Below, piece after piece: positions 26,035 to 33,355 of a stretch of DNA of 64,000 bases; the first letter of the stretch is position 1, and every line of letters begins with the position of its first letter. The notes beneath the pieces are model-generated. The model saw only the letters and a program-made list of their open reading frames with translations. It ran no database searches and had not been told where the DNA came from. The position numbers were made by a program, and so were the translations under genes. The stretch comes from Acrocarpospora pleiomorpha (GTDB lineage Bacteria; Actinomycetota; Actinomycetes; Streptosporangiales; Streptosporangiaceae): positions 209,118 through 273,117 of the forward strand of contig NZ_BLAF01000005.1 of NCBI RefSeq assembly GCF_009687885.1, written 5' to 3'.

Positions 26035-26382
26035 TCAGTTCGCGAACGCGGCCAATGCCTCGTCGAGAGTCTCGAACATGGGGAGCCGTTGGGACAATCC
26101 GGTCACCCACATCACCTTCGAGGTGGGGTAGTGCACCGCTATCAGCGCGAAATGCCCGCCCGCCCCGGTGGAGCGCTGCCAGTGATGCACGATCAGGCCG
26201 AGGGCGCGCGAGTCCAGGAACGAGACGCCGCCCAGGTCAAGGACCATGCCCGGCCCGTGCTCCTCGGCCTCGGTGTCCAGGTATTCGGAGAACTGATCCC
26301 GCGTGGTGGCGTCGAGGATCCCGTCGATATGGATCACCACGATGCCCTCCGCAGCGGTCGAGCGCATGGTGAGATTGGCCAC
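26035..26382 (-). CDS. STAS-domain anti-sigma factor antagonist
   Basis: A 115-residue RsbV-like protein. Unphosphorylated, it binds the anti-sigma kinase and frees the sigma factor. The phospho-acceptor Ser lies in SFLDSRALGL (near 63), after the strand GMVLDLGG. I chose a GTG start at 26382 because AGGAGG lies 6 bases upstream; the longer ATG frame adds a basic MRRRRNA stretch with no ribosome site. It is divergent from the sigma factor gene. Confidence 0.9.
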   Translation of the reverse strand: MANLTMRSTAAEGIVVIHIDGILDATTRDQFSEYLDTEAEEHGPGMVLDLGGVSFLDSRALGLIVHHWQRSTGAGGHFALIAVHYPTSKVMWVTGLSQRLPMFETLDEALAAFAN

Positions 26383-26554
26383 GGCGTTCCTCCTTCGCCG
26401 CAACCTTACTGTTATCCCGGGGGTGGTGAAACTCCCGAATCTGGGGCATTATTGCGCCAGAGGTCCAGCAGAGGGCTTCGTCTCGAACGTTGAGCGAGGC
26501 GCGCCTTCTGCACGGTAAGGCGCAGCCCGCGAATCATATGAGGGGCTTGCCGAG

Positions 26555-27319
26555 ATGCCTGCCGAAATCTGCGAACCCACCGCGGAAGACCTGCTCGCCG
26601 AACTCGCCGCCGACGACGTCACCGAAGAACGGCGCACCCGCCTCCGCGAACTCATCGTGGAAATGCACCGCCCGATGGCCCGCGACATCGCCCGCCGCTA
26701 CCTGCACCGCGGCGAACCCATGGAAGATCTCCTGCAAGCCGCGTACGTCGGCCTGATGAAGGCCATCAACGGCTTCGACCCCACCCTGGGCCACAGCTTC
26801 CGCGGCTACGCCATGGTCACCATGACCGGCGAGGTCAAGCGTCACTTCCGGGACCGTACCTGGGCGGTCCGCGTCCCCCGCCTCTACCAGGAGCGCCGCT
26901 CCGAGCTCAACCGCCTGGTGGCCGACATGACCCAGGAGCTGGGCCGCTCGCCCAAGATGCCGGAGCTCGCCGTCCGGATGGGCCTGTCCGAGGACGACAT
27001 GATCCTCACCCTGGACGCCTCCGCCGCCTACAGCACCCTTTCGCTGGACGCCCCCCTGGGCGCCGACGACGACGCGGCCGCCCTCGGCGACGTCATCCCC
27101 GACAGCGACGACAGCCTGTCCGTCCTGGTCGACCGGGAGGCCGTGAAACCCCTGATCGACGAGCTGCCCGAACGGGAGAAGACGATCCTGCTGCTGCGCT
27201 TCTACGGCAACCTGACGCAGGCGGAGATAGCCGAGGAGTTCGACATCTCGCAGATGCACGTGTCCAGAATCCTGCGCAAGGTCCTCGACCAGCTGCGTTC
27301 CGAGCTCGTCGCCCGATGA
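26555..27319 (+). CDS. SigB/SigF-type RNA polymerase sigma factor
   Basis: A 254-residue alternative sigma-70 factor of the SigB/F/G group. Region 2 has ARRYLHRGEPMEDLLQAAYV and FRGYAMVTMTGEVKRHFRD (about 45-105); region 3 has LGRSPKMPELAVRMG; region 4 has LTQAEIAEEFDISQMHVSRI (near 225). Such factors control stress or development and are held by an RsbW-like kinase, encoded about 100 bases downstream. The flanking STAS, phosphatase and kinase genes make this a complete partner-switching set. Confidence 0.93.
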   Translation: MPAEICEPTAEDLLAELAADDVTEERRTRLRELIVEMHRPMARDIARRYLHRGEPMEDLLQAAYVGLMKAINGFDPTLGHSFRGYAMVTMTGEVKRHFRDRTWAVRVPRLYQERRSELNRLVADMTQELGRSPKMPELAVRMGLSEDDMILTLDASAAYSTLSLDAPLGADDDAAALGDVIPDSDDSLSVLVDREAVKPLIDELPEREKTILLLRFYGNLTQAEIAEEFDISQMHVSRILRKVLDQLRSELVAR

Positions 27320-27340
27320 GTGCGGCATGGACCCTTCCCT

Positions 27341-27378
27341 GGGGTATCGCCAAACTTGGGGCGATATCCCGGGGTATC
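27341..27378. promoter_or_regulatory. GGGGTATC inverted and direct repeat with candidate -10
   Basis: GGGGTATCGCC (27341) and GGCGATATCCC (27360) form an 11-bp inverted repeat with one mismatch, followed at once by another GGGGTATC (27371). GGGTAT resembles the -10 of SigB-type actinobacterial promoters, so the downstream anti-sigma gene may be autoregulated. No convincing -35 is seen. The hairpin could instead terminate sigma-factor transcription. Confidence 0.4.
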
Positions 27379-27416
27379 TTCATCGGGGATTCGCCACGAC
27401 CGGGAGGCGTTAGCGG

Positions 27417-27827
27417 GTGAACGAGGACGGCGCCACGTCCGTGCCAAGGGGCGGCAAGGAGATCACCTTCTCCCTCGCCGACCTTCCCGACGTGCGGGAG
27501 TTCGCCGCCGCCCTCGCCCGCAGAGGCGGCATGACCGAGGAGCGCGTCGGCGACTTCCTGGTCGCCCTCAACGAGGTCACCACCAACGCGGTGACCCACG
27601 GCGCCACCAAGGCCCGCCTCCGCGTCTGGTACGACACGGGGGATCTCGTCGTGGACGTCCACGACGAAGGCCGCCACTGGATCCTGGACGGCGTCCCCGG
27701 CCACAAGCCTCCGGGCGAGCACGCCACCAGCGGGATGGGCCTGTGGGTCGCCCGGCTGCTGAGCCGCTCCCTGAACGTACGCACGGGGGACAGCGGCACG
27801 ACCGTGATCATGCGCTTCCCCCTTTGA
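27417..27827 (+). CDS. anti-sigma factor, RsbW-like serine kinase
   Basis: A 136-residue GHKL ATPase. The N-box NEVTTNAVTHG and the G-boxes DEGRHWILDGVPG and SGMGLWVARLL are clear. RsbW-type proteins bind their sigma factor and, using ATP, phosphorylate the STAS antagonist. GTG 27417 is preceded by GGAGG. Position directly downstream of the sigma factor supports pairing with it. Confidence 0.88.
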   Translation: MNEDGATSVPRGGKEITFSLADLPDVREFAAALARRGGMTEERVGDFLVALNEVTTNAVTHGATKARLRVWYDTGDLVVDVHDEGRHWILDGVPGHKPPGEHATSGMGLWVARLLSRSLNVRTGDSGTTVIMRFPL

Positions 27828-27857
27828 ACTCGATCCGTGGGTGCCGGTCGCGCGAGT

Positions 27858-27895
27858 GTGCCGCGTGACCTGGGCTGAGGGGGGTCACGCGGCAC
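27858..27895. terminator. bidirectional terminator between convergent genes
   Basis: A perfect 12-bp stem (GTGCCGCGTGAC with GTCACGCGGCAC) and a 14-base loop lies between the ends of the anti-sigma gene (+) and the small membrane protein gene (-), and can serve both. Confidence 0.85.
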
Positions 27896-27917
27896 GGTTC
27901 TCGGGGGTCGTTATCGG

Positions 27918-28106
27918 TTACCTGCGGGTGCGGGTGCGGTAGCCGCGCCAGGTGTTGACGCCTGCCGTACCCACGCCTGCCTGGTGCAGGGCGAGCAGGC
28001 AGAGGCCGAGTGCGACCAGAGCGGTGATGCCGATGCCGATGGACGCGTTGAGCAGGTCCAGCAGGAAGGCGATGCCGAACACGATGGCCGCCGCGATTGC
28101 GAACAT
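27918..28106 (-). CDS. small two-helix membrane protein
   Basis: A 62-residue protein with two hydrophobic helices (about 3-20 and 25-45, the second with GIGITALVALGLCLLAL) and a basic C-terminal tail ending RTRTRR. No assigned function; similar small proteins are common in actinobacteria. Starts 5 bases after the DUF-like gene on the same strand, so probably co-transcribed with the tandem pair upstream. Confidence 0.6.
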   Translation of the reverse strand: MFAIAAAIVFGIAFLLDLLNASIGIGITALVALGLCLLALHQAGVGTAGVNTWRGYRTRTRR

Positions 28107-28110
28107 GGGT

Positions 28111-28614
28111 TTATCCCTTCAGCTTGTCGAACAGGGAGCGGTACTCGCGTAGGGCGAGCCGCAGCTGCTCGGTGTCGTTGTGGTTCTTCCAGCCGTCCAC
28201 CAGCGCCTGGCGGCGGGCGGCCAGCGCGTTCACCGCCTCGTCGATCAGCGCGTCGGCCTTTTCCACCGAGTCGCGCGGGTCGTCGACGAAGCCGGCTTTG
28301 ATGTCGTGCCAGCGGGCGTCGAAGTTGATGTCGTCGGTGGGGGAGCGCTGTTCCGGGATGGCCACGGCGGGGGACGTGAGCACGTCATCCTGGGTCTCGT
28401 TGACCGGATTGTGGTCGATGTTGTCGGTGTCGAGTCGATCGTGATCAGACTCGTCCGTGTTGAGTGGGTCGTGATCTGGTCGGTCGCTCGCCACCAGCAG
28501 ATCCACGTCGGCGGCGTCCTCGCGGCGCGCCTCCTCGTTGAGAAGCTCCGGCGAATCGGGCACCGGCTCCTCGTGACGGGTTTCGTAGGGGGAGTTGTAT
28601 GGGTTTCGTTCCAT
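28111..28614 (-). CDS. soluble acidic protein sharing a C-terminal domain with its upstream neighbour
   Basis: A 167-residue protein not assigned to a named family. The N-terminal half is acidic and disordered, with short Asp/His repeats (HDPLNTDE, HDRLDTDN, HNPVNETQ). The C-terminal 80 residues (ARWHDIKAGFVDDPRDSVEK to YRSLFDKLKG) align with the C-terminal domain of the upstream membrane-anchored gene product (WTEVQERFVDAPGFAVTEAD to YRALFEEL). Its start overlaps the neighbour's stop by one base (TGATG), so the pair is coupled. Confidence 0.7.
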   Translation of the reverse strand: MERNPYNSPYETRHEEPVPDSPELLNEEARREDAADVDLLVASDRPDHDPLNTDESDHDRLDTDNIDHNPVNETQDDVLTSPAVAIPEQRSPTDDINFDARWHDIKAGFVDDPRDSVEKADALIDEAVNALAARRQALVDGWKNHNDTEQLRLALREYRSLFDKLKG

Positions 28615-29171
28615 CAGCGATCGGCCTCCTTGGGGTGCGGGGAATCGGTGAGCAGTTCCTCGAACAGCGCGCGATAGTGGACCATCGCCTGGCGGAGTTC
28701 CTCGGTGCCGGCCTCCTGGCGGGCCGCGCGTCCGCTGATCTCGTGGGCCTGGCGGTAGTGGTCGAGAGTGGCGCCGTACCCGACAGAAAGCACGTTCAGG
28801 CGTTCCTCGAACGCGTCGGTCGGGAAGCCGCGATCCGCCATGACCGCGGTCACGAGCGCGTCGGCCTCGGTCACCGCGAAGCCGGGCGCGTCGACGAAGC
28901 GCTCCTGGACCTCCGTCCACTTCTTCGCGTACGTCTCGCGGGTCTCGTCGTCCAGCGGACGGATGTCGAGTTCGGCGACCCGCGCCTCCCGGGCCAGCAG
29001 TTCCCGCTCGGCCAGGCGGCGGTTGTCACTTTCCTGGACGGTGCGGTCGTACTCAGGACCGAAACGATTCTGAAGATGGCGGCGGCGATTCCCGTTCGCG
29101 ACGAGATAGCCTGCGGCTCCCAGCGCCAGCACCACGACTACGACGACAGCCACCCATGCGATGGCACTCAT
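28614..29171 (-). CDS. membrane-anchored protein with shared helical domain
   Basis: A 185-residue protein with one N-terminal transmembrane helix (AIAWVAVVVVVVLALGAAGY), a charged linker and a helical C-terminal domain containing FVDAPGFAVTEADALVTAVM and YRALFEELL. The same domain occurs in the next gene, which suggests tandem duplication. ATG 29171 is chosen because it places the helix at the N-terminus. Function is unknown; similar proteins occur widely in actinomycetes. Divergent from the DUF6458-like gene. Confidence 0.72.
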   Translation of the reverse strand: MSAIAWVAVVVVVVLALGAAGYLVANGNRRRHLQNRFGPEYDRTVQESDNRRLAERELLAREARVAELDIRPLDDETRETYAKKWTEVQERFVDAPGFAVTEADALVTAVMADRGFPTDAFEERLNVLSVGYGATLDHYRQAHEISGRAARQEAGTEELRQAMVHYRALFEELLTDSPHPKEADR

Positions 29172-29281
29172 ATCTGCCTCCGGGTGATTCTGTTGAGTTG
29201 TCGATTCGCACTGCCCGGGAAAGGGGCGAGTATTCACTGTTCTCGCGGGTAGAGGTCGTCCTCCGACAGAGGAGGTTCGTC

Positions 29282-29602
29282 ATGGGCTTCGGAGCCAGCC
29301 TGGCCTTTATCGCGATCGGCGCGGTGCTCGCGTTCGCGGTGAAGTGGGATGTACCGGGGATCGACCTGCAGATGATCGGGTGGATTCTGATGGCGGTGGG
29401 AGCGGTGGGGGCGCTGATCACCGGTCTCTACACGCGCCGGCCGCGGGCGGAGGAGCCGGTGGAGACGGTGGAGCATGACCTGATGTATACGGTGGATCCG
29501 CCGACGGAGCCGTACCGCGAAGTGCACGAGGAGGAGTCCCACGCCAAGGTCCATCCGGGCGAACGACACGTGCACGTCCGCCGCGACTCGTACGACGACT
29601 GA
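29282..29602 (+). CDS. DUF6458-like membrane protein
   Basis: A 106-residue protein with two transmembrane helices (FGASLAFIAIGAVLAFAV and MIGWILMAVGAVGALITGLY) and a cytoplasmic acidic/His-rich tail (HEEESHAKVHPGERHVHV). It fits the small actinobacterial DUF6458 family, of unknown function. AGGAGG precedes ATG 29282. The His-rich tail might bind metal; that is inference. Confidence 0.75.
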   Translation: MGFGASLAFIAIGAVLAFAVKWDVPGIDLQMIGWILMAVGAVGALITGLYTRRPRAEEPVETVEHDLMYTVDPPTEPYREVHEEESHAKVHPGERHVHVRRDSYDD

Positions 29603-29637
29603 CAGAGCCGGATTCGAGCCCTTGACGGGGGAGCCGG

Positions 29638-30585
29638 TCAGGTGAGAGCGGAGACGATCCGCGCGGCGGCTTCGGCGATCAGGGATTCTTTGTGCGGGGT
29701 GCTGTATCCGGATCGATCGGACATGATGGCCATCACGAGCGGGGCGGTGTTCGGCGGCCACACGATGGCGATGTCATTGGCTCTGCCATAGTTGCCGGTT
29801 CCGGTCTTGTCCGCCACCGTCCATCCTTGGGGGACCCCGGCCCGGATGCGTTTATCGCCAGTGGTGTTGCGTTCGAGCCAGTCTTTGAGCATGGCGCGTT
29901 TGCCGGTGGTCAGCGCATCACCAAGCACGAGCTTGTGGTAGTCGGCGGCGATCGCCCGGGGAGTGGTGGTGTCGCGCGGATTCCGTGGGGGGTTTCTGTT
30001 CAGCTCGGGCTCGTAGTTGTCTATGCGGCTGACGGTGTCTCCGAGCCCCCGCAGGTAGGCGGTCAACTGCGCCGGGCCGCCGATGTCGCGCACCAGCAGG
30101 TTGCTGGCCGTGCCGTCGCTGTAGCGGACGGCGGCGTCACACAGCTGCCTGATGGTCATTCCGGTCGCGATGTGATCCTCGGTGATCGGCGAGATGGAGT
30201 TGACCTCGGCGCTGGTGTAGGTGACGCGCTTGTTCAGGTGACTGAGCGGGTTCTGGTGCAAGACCGCCGCCGCGGCGAGCGCCTTGAAGGTGGAGCAGAA
30301 CGCGAAACGCTCGTCCGCGCGATAGGTCACCGTGGCGCCGGTGCCGGTTGCCAGGGCGTACACACCGAGACGGGCATCGTGTTTGCGTTCGAGCGCCGCG
30401 AACCGCGAACGGTCCGGGGATCTGGTAGCGCGGCGGCTCGGTGTCGGGGAGCTGGCAGAGCGACTCGGCGCCGGGGTTGACCTGGTGGCTGAGCGGTCAT
30501 CCGCGCCGCATCCCGCCAGCGGCAGGAGAGCTGTGGCTACCAGCAGAGCACGGCGGGACGGGCCGGACTCACTTTCGGCAGGCAC
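29638..30585 (-). CDS. class A beta-lactamase, probable Tat lipoprotein
   Basis: A 315-residue serine beta-lactamase that hydrolyses beta-lactam rings outside the membrane. Active-site motifs are STFK (Ser and Lys), SDG (in YSDGTASN), EPELN (general-base Glu) and KTGTG. The SDG form replaces the usual SDN and occurs in M. tuberculosis BlaC. The N-terminus has twin arginines (SRRALL) and lipobox LPLAGC, so export by Tat and lipid anchoring are likely. A Ser/Pro/Arg-rich linker precedes the catalytic domain. No BlaI/BlaR regulator is adjacent. Confidence 0.95.
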   Translation of the reverse strand: MPAESESGPSRRALLVATALLPLAGCGADDRSATRSTPAPSRSASSPTPSRRATRSPDRSRFAALERKHDARLGVYALATGTGATVTYRADERFAFCSTFKALAAAAVLHQNPLSHLNKRVTYTSAEVNSISPITEDHIATGMTIRQLCDAAVRYSDGTASNLLVRDIGGPAQLTAYLRGLGDTVSRIDNYEPELNRNPPRNPRDTTTPRAIAADYHKLVLGDALTTGKRAMLKDWLERNTTGDKRIRAGVPQGWTVADKTGTGNYGRANDIAIVWPPNTAPLVMAIMSDRSGYSTPHKESLIAEAAARIVSALT

Positions 30586-30662
30586 CTGCTTTCACCTGCC
30601 CGCGGCTGTACGCGATCACGACCTTAAGGTAATGCACACCACCGACATTCGGTCGAACCGAA

Positions 30663-31283
30663 TTAGCCGGGCAGAACCGGCGACCTCTGCCGAAGATGAC
30701 CAATCGCGGCCGCATCCCCGGGCCCATCCCGCTCCGCGAGCCGTTCCGCCACGTACGCCCTATGCGCGTCGTCGGCGTTGCCGCCGTACTTGAACTTGCC
30801 CTTGATCTCGCTGACGATCAGCTCCAGACCTCGAATCCCCCGGAACTGCCGGACATGCTCGGCCGGATCGACCAGCCCTTCGTCCAGCGCCGCGATCTGC
30901 TGCCGCAGAATCTCCGCCTTCTCCTCCGGATCCGCCACCACCCGGGCCTGGCAAATGAGCTGAACAGCCGCGTAGTACGTGGTCGGAATCCCCGCTCCCG
31001 GATCACCCTCGCCGGGCATGACCTTCCAGGCTCCCCGCACGTACGCCCAGTCACCCGCGACCGCCAGCACCACGTTCGGATTCTCCTCAATCGCCGGCCA
31101 CACGGGATTCGGCCGAGCCAGGTGCAACACGATGCGCCGATCGTCAACCAGCAGGAACTGTGTCGGCACGACAACCGGCACGTCCCGTCCACGCCCAGCC
31201 GCGATCAACTGCCCGAACGAGTTCTCCCGCACGAACGCCAACGACTCAGCCTCAGATCCCGCGTCCCACGGATGAATAAGCAT
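30663..31283 (-). CDS. PaiB-type FMN-binding protein
   Basis: A 206-residue split-barrel protein of the PaiB/FMN-binding negative regulator family. It begins MLIHPWDAGSEAESLAFVREN and contains LHLARPNPVW, PTTYYAAVQLICQARVV and the C-terminal GLELIVSEIKGKFK. B. subtilis PaiB is implicated in control of sporulation and protease genes; a flavin- or haem-related role is also suspected for relatives. It stands alone between the beta-lactamase and an HTH gene. Confidence 0.87.
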   Translation of the reverse strand: MLIHPWDAGSEAESLAFVRENSFGQLIAAGRGRDVPVVVPTQFLLVDDRRIVLHLARPNPVWPAIEENPNVVLAVAGDWAYVRGAWKVMPGEGDPGAGIPTTYYAAVQLICQARVVADPEEKAEILRQQIAALDEGLVDPAEHVRQFRGIRGLELIVSEIKGKFKYGGNADDAHRAYVAERLAERDGPGDAAAIGHLRQRSPVLPG

Positions 31284-31326
31284 GCATCAGACGGTAAGAG
31301 AATGAACCGACCTACGCAACCAGGTA

Positions 31327-31752
31327 TTATTCCTCCGAACCGAGCGCCACCCGCGCTGCGGCCAGAACCCCCGCGATATGCGACGAATCACCGGCTGCTA
31401 CCTCGTAAAACCCCTCCTCCGGGTCATACGCGATATCCAACCCCTGCTCCGCCAGCCGCCCCGCCCACCGCAACGCCGTATTGATCTTCTCCTTCGGAAC
31501 CGTACGCCCCTGCGCCACCGCCGACAGATTCCGCAAGTTCGTCGCCGGCCCCGACTGACTGTGCTCCCGGCTCAGCTTCCACGGCAACGCCGCCCGATGA
31601 TCGCTCATCGGCCGAGACAACCCCGCAGCCCGCTTCGCCTGCAAAACCCCCGACTCAGTCACCCCAAAATGAGCCGCCAACTCCCCATTCGACCACCCCT
31701 GAGCCACCAGCCGCGCAAGCTCCCCCTGATCGACCCGAGCCTTCCTTCCCAT
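31327..31752 (-). CDS. HTH protein of unknown role
   Basis: A 141-residue protein with an N-terminal helix-turn-helix (LARLVAQGWSNGELAAHFGV, then ESGVLQAKRAAGL) and an unrecognised C-terminal half (INTALRWAGRLAEQGLDIAY). It resembles small HTH proteins found near mobile elements. ATG 31752 (MGRKARVD) is preferred over an upstream ATG. It lies next to tRNA-Pro, beyond which decayed integrative element genes occur, so it may be element-derived. Confidence 0.6.
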   Translation of the reverse strand: MGRKARVDQGELARLVAQGWSNGELAAHFGVTESGVLQAKRAAGLSRPMSDHRAALPWKLSREHSQSGPATNLRNLSAVAQGRTVPKEKINTALRWAGRLAEQGLDIAYDPEEGFYEVAAGDSSHIAGVLAAARVALGSEE

Positions 31753-31841
31753 GATCGCCACCCTAGGCCCCGGCACCTTAACCATGTGCGCACCAGCGAC
31801 GAATCTACGCTAAGGTTGTTCTCGCCTGGCCAGCCAGGCAA

Positions 31842-31918
<77 letters not shown>

Positions 31919-31999
31919 GTTTTAGCTGGTCGCAAGGGGTTTCGGATCTTATCCGGAGCCTCTTTTCGATCTTCGGGAGCCAAACGGGGAGCCAGAGGG

Positions 32000-32467
32000 T
32001 CAGGCGGATGTCGTCCGCTTTTTGAAGATCTTGTCCATGGCCTCGGCGCCCTTTGTCAGGGCGGGCCGGATCTCGTGTCGGTAGACGGTCTCGGTCACGT
32101 GTGTACTTCCATGGCCGACCAGGCCGCTGATGTCCTCCAATCGAACGTCATGCGCGCTTCGTGTCGCCCCGCACGAACCGGTAGACGGCGATCGTGCCCG
32201 CCTTCAGGTCGACTTCCGGCCACGTGAGCGCACGGGCCTCCTCGGTGCGAATGCCGGCTAGGAGCGACACGATCACGTAGACCGAGAGCGGGATATCCCG
32301 GGCGGATTCGAGGCCTCCAGCAGGCGAACAGCTTCCTCGAGAGTCATTGCCCGTGAGGGCCTCCCTTCCTGGCCATCGGGGACACTGACAAGGCTGGCGA
32401 CGTTCCGCCTGACCTTGTCGCGCGCCTGTCCATGGCGGATAGCGCGCTCGACGAGCTGGGCTCTCGA
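32000..32467 (-). pseudogene. tyrosine integrase, broken by frameshift and deletion
   Basis: Reading backwards from the tRNA side, three pieces of one site-specific integrase are visible: a core-binding piece (QLVERAIRHGQARDKV, then EGRPSRAMTLEEAVRLLEAS), a frameshift, the first catalytic box (VIVSLLAGIRTEEARALTW), then a deletion of the His-x-x-Arg region, and the C-terminal box GLVGHGSTHVTETVYRHEIR containing the nucleophilic Tyr. It ends in TGA at 32000, about 80 bases from the tRNA-Pro, the usual place for an integrase next to its attachment site. Confidence 0.88.
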
Positions 32468-32488
32468 TCATGAACGGATGATCGAAGT

Positions 32489-32714
32489 CTGTCGGAGAAG
32501 ATCCACGACAACCGGTTCCTGCGGCTGCTGCGTAACATGCTCCAAGCCGGATACCTGGAGGACTGGGTCTGGCACGCCACTCTTAGCGGCGCTCCGCAGG
32601 GTGGCTGCGCTTCCCCCGTCCTGTCGAACATCTATCTGCACCGGTTGGACGAGTTCGTCGAAACGGTTTTGATCCCGGAATACACCCGAGGAGGACGCAG
32701 GGCACGTAACCCTG
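32489..32714 (+). pseudogene. group II intron reverse transcriptase fragment
   Basis: An internal piece of a group II intron reverse transcriptase: LSEKIHDNRFLRLLRNMLQA, then GYLEDWVWHATLSGAPQGG and SPVLSNIYLHRLDEFVET. The APQGG-x-SPVLSN block is the conserved RT region 4. The catalytic YADD region, maturase and both ends are missing; it runs straight into an unrelated sigma factor fragment. Confidence 0.87.
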
Positions 32715-32759
32715 ACGCACTTTCTCCCGCACGCCCATCCGGGTGGACCTGGTCCGGCT

Positions 32760-33131
32760 GTCGTCGCGCGCCGAAATGCGTTCCCGGCCCGGGTCTGGGT
32801 CCTGTCGATCGCCCGCCGGGCGGTCATCGACGGATTCCGGGCCGCCTCCGCCCGTCCCGTCATCGCCGACCTCGCCGACTGGCAGGGAGCAGCCGACCGC
32901 CACCAGCCGCGCGGGCTGCCGGGCGTTGCCGACGGCGTCGCCCTGGACGACCTGCTGGCAGCCGTTCCCGAAGAGCGGCGCACGGCGTTCGTGCTGACCC
33001 AGGTGATCGGCCTGCCCTACCACGAGGTGGCGGAACACCTCGGCTGTCCGGTCGGCACCGTGCGCTCGCGCGTGGCCAGAGCCCGGCTGCAGTTCGTCGC
33101 CTCGCTGACCCAGGCCGAGCAGGCGGCCTGA
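32760..33131 (+). pseudogene. ECF sigma factor, C-terminal part only
   Basis: This frame carries the end of sigma region 2 (ARVWVLSIARRAVID) and a complete region 4 (VIGLPYHEVAEHLGCPVGTV, then RSRVARARLQ) of an extracytoplasmic-function sigma factor. The N-terminal core-binding half is replaced by the reverse transcriptase fragment, so no functional start remains. A strong terminator follows at once. Confidence 0.82.
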
Positions 33132-33140
33132 CACACACGT

Positions 33141-33175
33141 GAGGGTGCCGGGCCGTGGTTCGGCTCGGCACCCTC
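33141..33175 (+). terminator. factor-independent terminator after the sigma fragment
   Basis: GAGGGTGCCG pairs with CGGCACCCTC around a further GGCC/GGCT pairing loop, 9 bases beyond the TGA of the sigma factor remnant. Confidence 0.82.
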
Positions 33176-33244
33176 AGTGTCTTGTACGGGTGAGAACAGC
33201 CGCCCCGGTTGCTCTCACCGCCGGTGGGGGAGGTGCGTCAATGG

Positions 33245-33300
33245 GTCGCGACTCATCTGTCGCAGAAGACCTCGGGAACCAATGGCGATGAGTTCGCGAC
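33245..33300 (+). promoter_or_regulatory. hairpin leader upstream of Nik/Opp-type transporter
   Basis: GTCGCGACTCAT (33245) and ATGAGTTCGCGAC (33288) pair with a single bulge, enclosing about 31 bases. It lies 55 bases upstream of the binding-protein start. It could be a regulatory RNA element or a DNA operator. It does not match a cobalamin riboswitch consensus. Confidence 0.4.
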
Positions 33301-33355
33301 TACTGGTGCGGGTGCGTTCCCCCGTCACCTGAGATCCGTCGCCCTGGAGTTCCCC

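Noticed and set aside
33245..33300. Second cobalamin riboswitch
   Set aside because: The conserved B12 box and the CCGGTG...ATCCGG core seen at 40.8 kb are absent.
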